Part shown: positions 18,472 to 27,554 of the stretch, piece by piece | How the letters are laid out: every line of letters starts with the position of its first letter | Position numbering within the stretch: the first letter of the stretch is position 1 | From: Colwellia sp. PAMC 20917 | GTDB lineage: Bacteria > Pseudomonadota > Gammaproteobacteria > Enterobacterales > Alteromonadaceae | NCBI RefSeq assembly: GCF_001767295.1 | Contig: NZ_CP014944.1 | Coordinates: 2,852,001 to 2,916,000 of the forward strand | Reading direction: 5' to 3' | DNA length: 64,000 nt | Position numbers and translations under genes: made by a program | Notes under the pieces: model-generated | Database searches by the model: none | The model's input: the letters and a program-made list of their open reading frames with translations, nothing else | What the model was told of the DNA's origin: nothing

Positions 18472-19184
18472 GATTATTAGTTGATATTGGCAATACTCGC
18501 ACCAAATACACTTTTGAGCAGCAAGGTGAATTATCAATCATTCAAAGTGAAAGAAATGAAACCATTAATGAAAAGTGGCTATCAAGTATCACTGAATCAG
18601 TGATATCTATCGTCGTTGCGAGTGTTAGCGAAGCTTATATTATAGAGGTTTTTATAGCCCATGCTCAGCAGCATAATATTGAACTGCACATAGTAAACAG
18701 TGAAAGCAAACGCTTTGGCGTTACTTCAAGCTATCAACAACCGACAACGTTAGGTATTGATCGATGGTTGACGTTACTGGCGGCTAATATTTTGTACCCA
18801 GATGAGAATGTTCTTATTATTGACGCGGGAACAGCAACAACCATAGACTTACTCGACAGTCAGGGCATACATTTAGGTGGGTGGATTTTGCCAGGTATTG
18901 ATATATTATTTAATAGTCTTTTATCAAATACTTCAAAAGTACGGGCAACTCAAGAGCATCAGGCCAACATTTCTTTTGGTAAAAGTACCTCAGACGGTGT
19001 AAATAATGCTTGCTGGGCAGCAACACTTGGTTTTATTGAACAAGGTATCAAGCAAGCTAATAAACAAGTCTCCTTAGATAAAGTATTACTTACCGGCGGT
19101 AATGCTAAAAAAGTAGCGGCCTTATTAAACAGACAACATTACATTATTGATGAGCTAGTCTTTATCGGCATGCAACGATTCTAA
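18468..19184 (+). CDS. coaX: Type III pantothenate kinase CoaX
   Basis: CoaX phosphorylates pantothenate, the first step of coenzyme A synthesis, and replaces the unrelated CoaA found at this position in Escherichia coli. The 238-residue protein belongs to the ASKHA fold, with phosphate-1 motif DIGNTRTKY at residue 6, LGIDRWLTLLAA in the pantothenate region, and IIDAGTATTIDLL. The glycine pair in LTGGNAKKV completes the nucleotide site. The start overlaps the birA stop by 4 bp, so the two are probably translationally coupled. Confidence 0.95.
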   Translation: MRLLVDIGNTRTKYTFEQQGELSIIQSERNETINEKWLSSITESVISIVVASVSEAYIIEVFIAHAQQHNIELHIVNSESKRFGVTSSYQQPTTLGIDRWLTLLAANILYPDENVLIIDAGTATTIDLLDSQGIHLGGWILPGIDILFNSLLSNTSKVRATQEHQANISFGKSTSDGVNNACWAATLGFIEQGIKQANKQVSLDKVLLTGGNAKKVAALLNRQHYIIDELVFIGMQRF

Positions 19185-19288
19185 TTCGCTTATGGCAAAT
19201 TATATCGCCAGTTTGTGGCAACATTTAACGTTAGGCGATTAAAAAAACATCAAATGGTTAAAAACATGGTTTTTTTTTGTTTTTACGC

Positions 19289-19317
19289 TTGCAAGGGAGA
19301 AAACATTCCACTAGAAT
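19289..19317 (+). promoter_or_regulatory. Sigma70 promoter of the tRNA-tuf operon
   Basis: TTGCAA (19289-19294) and TAGAAT (19312-19317) are spaced by 17 bp and lie 19 bp before the first tRNA. A GC-rich stretch (TCGCACC) follows the -10 element, as is usual for stringently controlled stable-RNA promoters. Confidence 0.7.
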
Positions 19318-19336
19318 TCGCACCACTTAATGTAGT

Positions 19337-19412
<76 letters not shown>

Positions 19413-19437
19413 TTAATAAAATTGTTGTAAAAGTATT

Positions 19438-19522
19438 GGAGGGGTTCCCGAGTGGCCAAAGGGATCAGATTGTAAATCTGACGGCTCAGCCTTCGGTGGT
19501 TCGAATCCACCTCCCTCCACCA
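19438..19522 (+). tRNA. tRNA-Tyr (anticodon GTA)
   Basis: This 85-nt tRNA has a long variable arm, as expected for a bacterial tRNA-Tyr. The anticodon loop reads TTGTAAA, and the CCA end is encoded. Confidence 0.96.
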
Positions 19523-19546
19523 CTTTGCAATAATGAAGATAGAAAA

Positions 19547-19620
19547 GCGGACGTCGTATAGTGGTAATACCTTAGCCTTCCAAGCTAAAGCTGCGAGTTC
19601 GATTCTCGCCGTCCGCTCCA
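19547..19620 (+). tRNA. tRNA-Gly (anticodon TCC)
   Basis: This 74-nt tRNA has acceptor stem GCGGACG/CGTCCGC, anticodon loop CTTCCAA and an encoded CCA end. Confidence 0.96.
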
Positions 19621-19633
19621 TCTTTAAGTGATT

Positions 19634-19709
19634 GCTGATATGGCTCAGTTGGTAGAGCGCACCCTTGGTAAGGGTGAGGTCGGCAGTTCGAATCTGCCTA
19701 TCAGCACCA
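19634..19709 (+). tRNA. tRNA-Thr (anticodon GGT)
   Basis: This 76-nt tRNA has acceptor stem GCTGATA/TATCAGC, anticodon loop TTGGTAA and an encoded CCA end. The order Thr-Tyr-Gly-Thr-tuf is the same as thrU-tyrU-glyT-thrT-tufB of Escherichia coli. Confidence 0.96.
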
Positions 19710-19776
19710 TTCCTTAAGATTTCTATCTCACTAAATTTATTTTATTTTTGTTAATTTATCTCAGAGGCATTACATA

Positions 19777-20961
19777 ATGGCTAAAGCAAAATTTGAACGT
19801 TTAAAACCGCATGTAAACGTTGGTACTATCGGACACGTTGATCACGGTAAAACTACTTTAACAGCTGCTATCTCTGCAGTATTAACTAAAGTACACGGTG
19901 GTGAAGTTAAAGATTTCGCACAAATCGATAATGCTCCTGAAGAGCGTGAGCGTGGTATTACAATCAATACTTCTCACATCGAGTACGATACAGAAGTTCG
20001 TCACTACGCACACGTAGATTGTCCTGGTCACGCCGATTACATCAAAAACATGATCACCGGTGCTGCACAAATGGATGGCGCTATCTTAGTAGTTGCTGCT
20101 ACAGATGGTCCTATGCCACAAACACGTGAGCACATCTTGTTATCACGTCAGGTTGGTGTTCCATATATCATCGTATTCATGAACAAATGTGATGTTGTAG
20201 ATGACGAAGAATTACTAGAATTAGTAGAAATGGAAATTCGTGAACTTCTTTCTGAATATGACTTCCCAGGTGATGATTTACCGGTAATTCAAGGTTCAGC
20301 TCTAGGCGCTCTTCAAGGCGACGAAAAGTGGGAAGCAAAAATCATCGAACTTGCTGATCAATTAGATAACTACATTCCAGAGCCAGAGCGTGCAATCGAC
20401 GGAGCATTCATTATGCCTATCGAAGATGTATTCTCAATTGCTGGTCGTGGTACTGTTGTTACTGGTCGTGTTGAACGCGGTATCATCAAAATTGGTGAAG
20501 AAGTAGAAGTTGTTGGTATCCGTGATACTCAAAAATCTACTTGTACTGGTGTTGAAATGTTCCGTAAGCTTCTAGACGAAGGTCGTGCTGGCGAGAACTG
20601 TGGTGTACTTTTACGTGGTCTTAAGCGTGAAGACGTTGAACGTGGTCAAGTATTATGTAAGCCTGGTTCAATTTCACCTCATACAAAATTCGAATCAGAA
20701 GTATACGTGTTAAGTAAAGATGAAGGTGGTCGTCATACACCATTCTTTAAAGGATACCGTCCACAGTTTTACTTCCGTACAACAGATATCACAGGTGCTG
20801 TAGAGCTTCCTGAAGGTGTTGAAATGGTAATGCCTGGCGACAACTTGAAATTTGTTGTAGAGCTAATCAACCCAGTAGCGATGGATGAAGGTTTACGCTT
20901 CGCTATCCGTGAAGGTGGTCGTACTGTTGGTGCTGGTGTTGTATCTAAAATCATCGCATAA
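19777..20961 (+). CDS. tuf: Elongation factor Tu
   Basis: EF-Tu is the GTPase that delivers aminoacyl-tRNA to the ribosome. It has 394 residues with GHVDHGKT at 19-26, [26 protein letters not shown], and a C-terminal barrel ending [10 protein letters not shown]. It lies 67 bp after the last tRNA and corresponds to tufB by position. The usual next genes secE and nusG are absent. Instead the last codons and terminator are repeated downstream. Confidence 0.98.
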   Translation: MAKAKFERLKPHVNVGTIGHVDHGKTTLTAAISAVLTKVHGGEVKDFAQIDNAPEERERGITINTSHIEYDTEVRHYAHVDCPGHADYIKNMITGAAQMDGAILVVAATDGPMPQTREHILLSRQVGVPYIIVFMNKCDVVDDEELLELVEMEIRELLSEYDFPGDDLPVIQGSALGALQGDEKWEAKIIELADQLDNYIPEPERAIDGAFIMPIEDVFSIAGRGTVVTGRVERGIIKIGEEVEVVGIRDTQKSTCTGVEMFRKLLDEGRAGENCGVLLRGLKREDVERGQVLCKPGSISPHTKFESEVYVLSKDEGGRHTPFFKGYRPQFYFRTTDITGAVELPEGVEMVMPGDNLKFVVELINPVAMDEGLRFAIREGGRTVGAGVVSKIIA

Positions 20962-20995
20962 TTGCAGATTTTAGTTCTCACGAGAACTTAAAAAA

Positions 20996-21018
20996 AAGAC
21001 GCTTAGGCGTCTTTTTTT
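20996..21018 (+). terminator. tuf terminator, copy 1
   Basis: Stem AAGACGC/GCGTCTT with loop TTAG is followed by a T run, 35 bp after the tuf stop. Confidence 0.9.
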
Positions 21019-21142
21019 ATATCTAAAATTTAGCAAAACAGTCAAACTGTCAAAGTTACTAACACAGAGTAGGTGTTGTATCGCTATACCTCAAAGAGGC
21101 ATCGCATAATTGCAGATTTTAGTGCTCACGAGAATTCAAGAA

Positions 21143-21164
21143 AAGACGCTTAGGCGTCTTTTTT
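21143..21164 (+). terminator. Duplicated tuf terminator, copy 2
   Basis: The hairpin is the same as in copy 1 (AAGACGC, TTAG, GCGTCTT) and is followed by TTTT. Confidence 0.85.
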
Positions 21165-21288
21165 ATATCTAGATTTTAGCAAAACAGTCAAACAGTCAAA
21201 GTTGCCAACACAGAGCAGGTGTTGTATCGCTGTACCTAAAAGAAGCATCGCATAATTTCAGATTTTAGTGCTCACGAAAATTCAAGAA

Positions 21289-21311
21289 AAGACGCTTAGG
21301 CGTCTTTTTTT
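21289..21311 (+). terminator. Duplicated tuf terminator, copy 3
   Basis: This is the third identical hairpin, with a T run. Together the three would block essentially all read-through from tuf. Confidence 0.85.
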
Positions 21312-21495
21312 ATATTTAAATTTTAGCAAAACACAGAGCAGGTTATTTCTACAGAGTAAATATCACTGTATCTTTATAGATATGTGACTGCGTATAATGA
21401 TTGATATTACCAATCACCAAATGAGATTGATCACTTTTGCCACAAAGAAGACATTAAGCGTTAACTGTAAAATGTGTTTGGATTAGTTTTTGTAT

Positions 21496-21539
21496 ACCAA
21501 CGCTTTACTAAGTGGCTAAAATGTGAAACGAAGCAACTG
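21496..21539. repeat. Interspersed motif, copy A
   Basis: ACCAACGCTTTACTAAGT is followed by GGCTAAAATGTGAAACGAAGC. The core is shared with copies at 21752-21819 and 22744-22780. It lies downstream of the 49-residue lipoprotein gene (minus strand). Confidence 0.6.
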
Positions 21540-21588
21540 TTTTTTGTCCGTGTGAATGATGTTTTGTTTGAGTTTATAATAAACTTAT

Positions 21589-21738
21589 TTAATTTTTTTC
21601 TATCTTGCAATCAGGATCTATTTTTTTAACATCGCAAGGCAGTTTTTCCTTTTTGATAGTAATAGTTCCATGCTTAGTATATATATCCATAGAAGAACAA
21701 GAACATAATAATAATGTAATCATGATGATTTTAAACAT
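21589..21738 (-). CDS. Small lipoprotein, 49 residues
   Basis: An ATG at 21736-21738 opens a 49-residue frame, MFKIIMITLLLCSCSSMDIY..., ending DCKIEKN and TAA. AAGG lies 8-9 bp before the start. A short hydrophobic helix followed by LCSC is a plausible lipobox, so the mature product would be a lipid-anchored peptide of about 35 residues rich in Lys, with two more cysteines. I do not recognise a family. It follows the 81-residue lipoprotein gene on the same strand, with an interspersed repeat between them. Confidence 0.5.
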   Translation of the reverse strand: MFKIIMITLLLCSCSSMDIYTKHGTITIKKEKLPCDVKKIDPDCKIEKN

Positions 21739-21751
21739 AAATATTTACCTT

Positions 21752-21819
21752 ACCAACGTCCACTTAAGCGGACAAGAATAGTTGGTTAAAATGTGTAGCG
21801 AAGCGAAACTAACCAACTG
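21752..21819. repeat. Interspersed motif, copy B, with two competing hairpins
   Basis: ACCAAC (21752) can pair with GTTGGT (21781), enclosing GTCC/GGAC. AGTTGGTTA (21780) can instead pair with TAACCAACT near 21818. The GGTTAAAATGTG core is shared with copies A and C. It separates the two lipoprotein genes. Confidence 0.55.
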
Positions 21820-21847
21820 CTAAAAGTCCTACTTGAGTAGCTTATAT

Positions 21848-22093
21848 TTATTTTTCACTAGCATCACGAATGTGTTTTTTTAGAGATTCAACTTGTGAAT
21901 CGCAAGATTTCCTTTTGTTTCCAGACATTTCTGAACACTTTTTAAATTCACTATGAGACATACTTTTAGCAATAGCAATTGTTAAACAAAAAATATCGCT
22001 GCACCTACCAGAAGGGTTGTACTCGTACCTTTTTTGATTGTTATTAGCGCAACTTATTAGGCCTAAAGCTAAAATCAACATAATCCATTTCAT
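21848..22093 (-). CDS. Small lipoprotein, 81 residues
   Basis: The start at 22093 is chosen because AAGGA lies 8 bp upstream and it puts the signal peptide (MKWIMLILALGLISCANNN) at the N-terminus with a good lipobox (LISC). A longer frame begins at 22132. The mature part is polar, with five further cysteines (GRCSDIFC, KKCSEM, KSCDSQ) and a lysine-rich end. No family is recognised. It lies about 60 bp after the broken barrel gene on the same strand, suggesting a former operon of surface proteins. Confidence 0.6.
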   Translation of the reverse strand: MKWIMLILALGLISCANNNQKRYEYNPSGRCSDIFCLTIAIAKSMSHSEFKKCSEMSGNKRKSCDSQVESLKKHIRDASEK

Positions 22094-22153
22094 AAAATAT
22101 CCTTTTTGCATGCACAATAATAAATATAACACTACTGAATTACATATTTTGTG

Positions 22154-22666
22154 CTAGAACTGGTAACCAACTTGTAAGAATGCGCCGTATCTACCTTTGT
22201 AATCAGCATTTGTGGCGTGAAAGGAGACTCCAAATGTTGTTCCAGATGTATCAATGCCATTCAGAAAATATGTATAGCTTAAACCAAAACCATAGACATC
22301 CTTTTCATGCGCTGTAAGTTTTTGATCTCCTTGTGGACCTTCAGGGGTTGAATAGGTGTAGTCATTCTCTTTAGCAACAAAACTGGCATAGACACCAAAG
22401 CCATGTTTATTTGAATCAAAAGCAAATAAATCAGTTTTTACCTACCCTAGCCCAAAACCACAGCCTGCACCATATCGTGTACTGTATTCAACACATCCCC
22501 CTGATATATACTTCATATCATTTTCTGAAATCAGTGAGAAATTTGCACCTATACCACTATATAAAGCTCCCAACCCCACACCAACAGAGTATTTTGTTTC
22601 AAGTTGGATATCTTCTGCAATGCAGTTAAGGGATAAAACAGACAGTAGTAAAATTAATTTTTTCAA
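22154..22666 (-). pseudogene. Small outer-membrane barrel protein interrupted by an amber codon
   Basis: A TTG start at 22664-22666 with AAGG 8 bp upstream opens MKKLILLLSVLSLNCIAED, a signal peptide, then Gly/Tyr-rich strands. At 22442-22444 a TAG interrupts GAGCGFGLG. The same frame continues without gap as VKTDLFAFDSNKHGFGVYAS and ends FLQVGYQF, a typical barrel C-terminus with terminal Phe. Reading through the TAG gives a 170-residue small barrel. A single base change from a Tyr codon (TAT or TAC) would explain the stop. The gene is intact otherwise, so the change is recent, is a sequencing error, or is read through. Confidence 0.75.
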
Positions 22667-22743
22667 AATACAACCTTATATAATAATTTATAAACGCCAA
22701 TATAAAAGTTAGCGATACAACACCCAATTAAAAAGCTTTTAAT

Positions 22744-22780
22744 TGTTGGCTAAAATGTGAAGCGGAATCCAGACAACTTA
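22744..22780. repeat. Interspersed motif, copy C
   Basis: GTTGGCTAAAATGTGAAGCG is followed by GAATCCAGACAACTT. It lies upstream of the broken barrel gene and shares its core with copies A and B. Confidence 0.55.
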
Positions 22781-23429
22781 TTTTTGCGCTTAATGCTGTT
22801 GTTATACGCAAACTACTTACCCGAACAAGTAAGCCTTCCGTTTTAATCCATTCTCTGTTACCAGAGGCACACCTTATTTTATAATTTCTACATTTTCCAT
22901 TGTAGCTTGGGTCGATATATTAGAATGTCTATATTATGTTTTAGATTTGTAAAGAACTGTAAGAAACATAACTCATTAGAAAATATATGGGAAATTTTAA
23001 TAGGCTAACTTCCGCGATGCGCATAAAGTGATCCTAAATATTGCTGATCGAGTCTCAAATATTATGACCAAAGAGTTGTCTTTTGAGAAAGCGATTTTGG
23101 CTGTATCCTTTTAAAAGTAATCAACCGTTAATAATACTAATATCAATTATTATGCGTAGTCACGGATATAGGTTTTAATGTATTCAATGTGGCAAAAATG
23201 ATCAGTTTTCGATAACAAAAAAGTAATAATAAGTTTCGCTTTTATTTGATGATTGAGCACTTTAATAGTTAAACGTAGTCACACAGAGTAAGTGTTGTAT
23301 CTCCTTTTGCCTGTAAAAAGGCAAATTTCATAAATTGTAACAAATACCTTAACTTTAATTCTTAAAGGCAGCTTTATTATTACTTTTTTTAGATTATAGT
23401 GAACAGATGATTGTTATAGGATGACCCCG
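22781..23429. other. Gene-poor stretch before ompR with a possible gene remnant
   Basis: No complete gene is visible. At 23004-23114 the plus strand has 36 codons reading ANFRDAHKVILNIADRVS...ILAVSF before a stop. These look protein-like but have no start or upstream continuation. A box at about 23281-23301 (CAGAGTAAGTGTTGTATC) matches the end of the tuf-linked repeat. The last 100 bp presumably hold the ompR promoter. Confidence 0.4.
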
Positions 23430-24155
23430 ATGAGTAATGAAACTAAAAAGATATTAGTAGTTGATGATGATATGCGCCTTCGAGCGCTTTTAGAGCGATA
23501 TTTAGTTGAACAAGGTTTTGCCGTGCGTACTGCGGCGAGTTCAGAGCAAATGGATCGTTTACTTGAGAGAGAGAACTTTCACTTGTTAGTCTTAGATTTG
23601 ATGTTACCTGGCGAAGATGGCTTATCTATATGTCGTCGATTACGTCAACAATCTAATGATATGCCAATTGTCATGCTAACCGCCAAAGGCGATGAAGTTG
23701 ATCGTATTATTGGTTTGGAACTCGGTGCTGATGATTACATGCCAAAACCTTTTAATCCAAGAGAATTATTAGCGCGAATTAAAGCCGTATTGAGACGCAG
23801 GGTACAAGAAGCTCCTGGCGCTCCTTCACAAGAAGAGAACATTGTTTCTTTCGGTGAGTATCAACTTAACCTTGCCACTAGAGAGATGGTAAAAGGTGAT
23901 ATCAATATGCCTTTAACGAGTGGCGAATTTGCTGTTTTAAAAGCTCTGATCACTCACCCAAGAGAGCCACTGTCTCGTGATAAATTGATGAATTTAGCGC
24001 GTGGTCGTGACTATTCAGCTTTAGAGCGTAGTATTGATGTACAGGTGTCACGTTTAAGAAGAATGTTAGAAGTAGACCCGGCAAAACCTCGCTATATTCA
24101 AACGGTTTGGGGTTTAGGTTACGTCTTTGTGCCTGAAGGTAAAGAAGTCAATTAG
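23430..24155 (+). CDS. ompR: Two-component response regulator OmpR
   Basis: OmpR is the DNA-binding regulator of the EnvZ-OmpR osmotic-stress pair and controls porins. The start at 23430 (MSNETKKILVVDDDMRL) is chosen because AGGA lies 8 bp upstream; an in-frame ATG at 23421 has no such site. Its 241 residues contain a receiver domain with phospho-acceptor D56 in LVLDLMLPGEDGL, Thr and Lys in MLTAKGDEVD and YMPKPFNPRELLARI, and a C-terminal winged helix ending QTVWGLGYVFVPEG. Similarity to the enterobacterial protein is high throughout. envZ follows after 58 bp. Confidence 0.96.
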   Translation: MSNETKKILVVDDDMRLRALLERYLVEQGFAVRTAASSEQMDRLLERENFHLLVLDLMLPGEDGLSICRRLRQQSNDMPIVMLTAKGDEVDRIIGLELGADDYMPKPFNPRELLARIKAVLRRRVQEAPGAPSQEENIVSFGEYQLNLATREMVKGDINMPLTSGEFAVLKALITHPREPLSRDKLMNLARGRDYSALERSIDVQVSRLRRMLEVDPAKPRYIQTVWGLGYVFVPEGKEVN

Positions 24156-24213
24156 TGCATTTAACACCGTTACTTACCTTATATAAGCGAAGACCCTACT
24201 ATGGATGTAAACC

Positions 24214-25509
24214 TTGAAAATATTGCCACGTAGTGCCTTTGGGCAAACCGTACTCTTGATTGGTTTTTTACTCTTGATTAATCAAGTTGTTTCTTGGGTA
24301 TCTATGGTTTATTACATCATCCAACCTAATACTCAGCTAACTAATGAGTTGTTAGCAAAACAAGTACGGGTTGTGCTTATTGATATTGATGATGATCTGC
24401 TTAGAAAGGCATTCTCAAGATCATTTCAAGAAAAAACGGGCATTGAAGTTTATCGTGAAAGTGACGCATTATCGTCAGGGTTGGCAGAAGCTACCTATCT
24501 TGCGCATCGCTCTAAAGAGATGTCAAAATTACTTGATGGTGATGCTGAACTGAGACTGACCCAAGGAGGGGAGCAATATATATTCTGGATCAGGCCTCCG
24601 CAAGCGCCACATTATTGGATCAGAATTCCCCTTTCAGGTCTAGAAGAAGCAAACTTTTCTCCGCTTACAGTGGTGTTAATGTTTCTGGGCCTATTGAGTG
24701 TCATTGGCGGTTGGTTGTTTGTTCGGCAAATAAATCGTCCTTTAAAAGCATTACAAAAAGCCGCAGAAGATGTCGGGCGTGGCGAGTTTCCTCAGCCATT
24801 AGCCGAGTTAGGTACCACTGAAATTGTTGCGGTAACTCAAGCTTTTAATCATATGTCTCGAGGTATAAAACAGCTTGAAGACGATCGTAACTTATTGATG
24901 GCCGGAATTTCTCATGATTTACGCACGCCATTAACCAGAATTCGCCTTGCGGCGGAGATGATGTCAACACAAGATGAGTTTTTAAAAGAGGGTATCGAAG
25001 GCGATATTGATGATATGAACAGTATTATTGATCAGTTTATCGACTACATTCGCCATAACAGTAAAGATAAGCCTGAGCTTTGCGATCTCAATCACTTAAT
25101 TAATGATGTGATGCAAACCGAACTTATTTATGGTCGGCAGATAAATTTTTCAGAGCAAGAACTACCTGAAATACCGCTACGCTTTGTTGCGATGAAGAGA
25201 GCGGTCGCTAACATTATTCAGAATGCCTTACGTTACTCTGATGGCGATATTGATATTATTACCGGGATTTCAGTGGATAAAAAGTCAGTGTATTTCTGTG
25301 TGTCTGACAACGGTCCTGGTATTCCTGAAGAAGATATAGAACGTTTGTTCCAACCTTTTACGCAAGGGGATAAAGCGCGTGGCACAGAAGGAAGTGGTTT
25401 AGGCTTAGCGATAATAAAGAAGATAGTGAATACCCATGGTGGCGATGTTCTGTTAACTAACCGTGCTGAAGGCGGTTTATCAGCCAAGGTTTTATTACCC
25501 ATTAAATAA
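24214..25509 (+). CDS. envZ: Osmosensor histidine kinase EnvZ
   Basis: EnvZ is the membrane kinase/phosphatase for OmpR. The 431-residue protein starts at a TTG (24214), with GGA 8 bp upstream and no alternative ATG in frame. It has membrane helix 1 (about 10-32), a periplasmic domain to about 150, helix 2 (about 152-172), HAMP, and HisKA with H234 in [17 protein letters not shown]. The ATPase boxes are [28 protein letters not shown] and GSGLGLAII. The periplasmic part is unlike that of Escherichia coli, as is common. A shared terminator separates it from convergent pckA. Confidence 0.94.
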   Translation: MKILPRSAFGQTVLLIGFLLLINQVVSWVSMVYYIIQPNTQLTNELLAKQVRVVLIDIDDDLLRKAFSRSFQEKTGIEVYRESDALSSGLAEATYLAHRSKEMSKLLDGDAELRLTQGGEQYIFWIRPPQAPHYWIRIPLSGLEEANFSPLTVVLMFLGLLSVIGGWLFVRQINRPLKALQKAAEDVGRGEFPQPLAELGTTEIVAVTQAFNHMSRGIKQLEDDRNLLMAGISHDLRTPLTRIRLAAEMMSTQDEFLKEGIEGDIDDMNSIIDQFIDYIRHNSKDKPELCDLNHLINDVMQTELIYGRQINFSEQELPEIPLRFVAMKRAVANIIQNALRYSDGDIDIITGISVDKKSVYFCVSDNGPGIPEEDIERLFQPFTQGDKARGTEGSGLGLAIIKKIVNTHGGDVLLTNRAEGGLSAKVLLPIK

Positions 25510-25619
25510 ATTTTCTGAAATTCACATATTAACCGTTGCGTTGCACAATGGACTGATGCCATAGAAGGTATGTCTCACTAAGAATGGTCATGCTGTGATA
25601 ACGGTTCATCCCGAACATA

Positions 25620-25656
25620 AAAAAGCCGCTAAACGTTAAGTTTAGCGGCTTTTTAG
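25620..25656. terminator. Bidirectional terminator between envZ and pckA
   Basis: The 15-bp perfect stem AAAAAGCCGCTAAAC/GTTTAGCGGCTTTTT has loop GTTAA. T runs on both strands serve both convergent genes. Confidence 0.92.
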
Positions 25657-25680
25657 TGATAACATTTAGATATTAAGTCG

Positions 25681-27291
25681 TTATAGCTGAGGTCCAGCAT
25701 CGACTAATGACTTACCATTATCAGTATCAGTAAACTTACTAAAGTTTTTAACAAAGCGCTTAGCTAAATCTTCTGCTTTAGTGTTCCACTCTTCTTTATC
25801 TGTGTAAGTATCACGAGGGTCAAGAATATCGCCTTCAACCCCTGCAACACTCGTTGGGATTTCTAAATTAAATAACGGTAAAACAGTAGTTTCAGCGCTA
25901 TCTATAGAACCATCTAGAATCGAATCAATAATCGCACGAGTCGCCTTTATTGAGATACGTTTACCCGTACCATTCCAACCGGTGTTAACTAAGTAAGCTT
26001 CAGCACCAACGGCTTGCATACGTTTACGTAGAACTTCAGCATACTGAGTAGGGTGCAAGCTTAGGAAGGCTGCGCCAAAACAACTTGAGAATGTCGGAGT
26101 CGGCTTGGTAATACCACGCTCAGTTCCAGCAAGCTTAGCCGTAAAACCAGATAAAAAGTAATATTCAGTTTGTGCTGGGGTTAACTTTGAAACAGGTGGT
26201 AATACACCAAAAGCATCGGCAGTTAAGAAAATAACTTTTTTCGCATGACCAGCACGAGAAATAGGCTTAACAATATTTTCAATATGATCAATTGGGTAAG
26301 ACACACGGGTATTTTCAGTTTTTGAGTTATCATCAAAATCAATTTTACCGTGCTCATCAACGCTAACATTTTCTAATAATGCATTGCGACGTATCGCATT
26401 ATAAATATCAGGTTCATTTTCTTTGCTTAAGTTGATCGTTTTAGCGTAACAACCACCTTCAAAGTTAAACACACCATTATCATCCCAGCCATGTTCGTCA
26501 TCGCCGATAAGTTGACGCTTTGGATCTGTAGAAAGCGTTGTTTTACCTGTACCTGATAAGCCGAAAAATACCGCTACATCGCCTTCTTCACCGACGTTTG
26601 CACTACAGTGCATTGAAGCAATACCTTTTAAAGGTAATAGGTAGTTCATCATTGAGAACATACCTTTTTTCATTTCTCCGCCGTACCAAGTACCGCCGAT
26701 TAATTGAATTTTTTCAGTAAGGTTAAAGGCAACAAAGTTTTCAGAGTTAAGACCTTGTTCTTGCCATTTATCGTTAGTTGTTTTAGCACCATTCATTACG
26801 ATGAAATCGGGTTCGTAATCTTTCAACTCTTCATCTGAAGGGCGAATAAACATGTTTTTAACAAAGTGAGCTTGCCATGCAACTTGAGTGATAAAGCGAA
26901 CTTTTAAGCGTGTATCGGCATTAGCACCACAGTAAGTATCGACAACAAATAAACGCTGTTTAGAAAGTTGAGTAGTCACTAAAGTCTTTAAATGATCCCA
27001 AGTTTCTTGCGTCATTGGTTTGTTATCATTCTTACCTTGATCAGACCACCAAACCGTATCACGGCTAGTATCATCACGAACAATATATTTATCTTTAGGT
27101 GAGCGACCGGTAAAAATACCCGTATCGACGTTAACCGCACCAAGCTCGGTTTCTATGCCTTTATCAAAACCAGTCAGTTCAGACTTAGTTTCTTCAGCAA
27201 AGAGTAACTCGTAAGACGGATTGTAAACAATCTCGGCAACATCATTGATGCCATATACAGATAAATCAATTGAGCTTTCTAAAGAAGCCAT
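25681..27291 (-). CDS. pckA: Phosphoenolpyruvate carboxykinase (ATP) PckA
   Basis: PckA converts oxaloacetate and ATP to phosphoenolpyruvate and CO2, the entry to gluconeogenesis. The start at 27291 ([15 protein letters not shown]) has a strong GGAGAG 8 bp upstream. A 28-residue longer frame lacks a ribosome site. At 536 residues it is close to the Escherichia coli enzyme (540). The kinase loop is [14 protein letters not shown], followed by IGDDEHGW. Other signatures are [10 protein letters not shown] and [20 protein letters not shown]-like site about 110 bp upstream fits cAMP control. Confidence 0.97.
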   Translation of the reverse strand: MASLESSIDLSVYGINDVAEIVYNPSYELLFAEETKSELTGFDKGIETELGAVNVDTGIFTGRSPKDKYIVRDDTSRDTVWWSDQGKNDNKPMTQETWDHLKTLVTTQLSKQRLFVVDTYCGANADTRLKVRFITQVAWQAHFVKNMFIRPSDEELKDYEPDFIVMNGAKTTNDKWQEQGLNSENFVAFNLTEKIQLIGGTWYGGEMKKGMFSMMNYLLPLKGIASMHCSANVGEEGDVAVFFGLSGTGKTTLSTDPKRQLIGDDEHGWDDNGVFNFEGGCYAKTINLSKENEPDIYNAIRRNALLENVSVDEHGKIDFDDNSKTENTRVSYPIDHIENIVKPISRAGHAKKVIFLTADAFGVLPPVSKLTPAQTEYYFLSGFTAKLAGTERGITKPTPTFSSCFGAAFLSLHPTQYAEVLRKRMQAVGAEAYLVNTGWNGTGKRISIKATRAIIDSILDGSIDSAETTVLPLFNLEIPTSVAGVEGDILDPRDTYTDKEEWNTKAEDLAKRFVKNFSKFTDTDNGKSLVDAGPQL

Positions 27292-27398
27292 AGCGAATAC
27301 TCTCCTAAAAGTACGACAGTGAACATTTTGTGTTAAACATGTTTGAGAACGCAATTTTAGGCGATTATTAGACAAAACGAAAGTAAAATTTCTTTCGT

Positions 27399-27414
27399 TG
27401 TGAAAGTTTTCACT
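27399..27414 (-). promoter_or_regulatory. CRP-like binding site upstream of pckA
   Basis: TGTGAAAGTTTTCACT matches the CRP consensus TGTGA-N6-TCACA at nine of ten conserved positions, 108 bp before the pckA start. pckA is cAMP-CRP activated in enterobacteria, so the assignment is plausible but untested here. Confidence 0.6.
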
Positions 27415-27554
27415 ATAACTTTCATTTATAGTGGTAGGGGGGAAGATACGGTGACTGAGTAATTAGACTAAATATTTTACCATTAGAACCATGTTAATTT
27501 ATTTTAATTGTTTTATTACAAGAGCTTATTGCTATTTTTGCTTTATGGGAGAGA

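Larger units (their letters stand above)
20952..21345 (+). repeat. Three tandem copies of the tuf 3' end and terminator region
   Basis: Copy 1 (20952-21099) begins CATCGCATAA, the last codons of tuf. The same 10 bases start copy 2 (21100-21245) and copy 3 (from 21246), giving periods of 148 and 146 bp. Each copy continues with CAGATTTTAGT, CTCACGA, a terminator hairpin and TTTAGCAAAACA. Copies 1 and 2 end with a TAGGTGTTGTATCGC or CAGGTGTTGTATCGC box. Copy 3 has lost about 20 bp between two ACA sequences and then diverges. Confidence 0.92.

Noticed and set aside
20952..21345. Prophage or island attachment site at the tuf 3' end
   Set aside because: No integrase or phage gene is in the window, and the repeats are tandem with nothing between them. 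Kept only as a hypothesis.
21496..22780. Integron attC sites
   Set aside because: The repeated motif forms hairpins but does not match the consensus RYYYAAC and GTTRRRY core sites, and no integrase is present.
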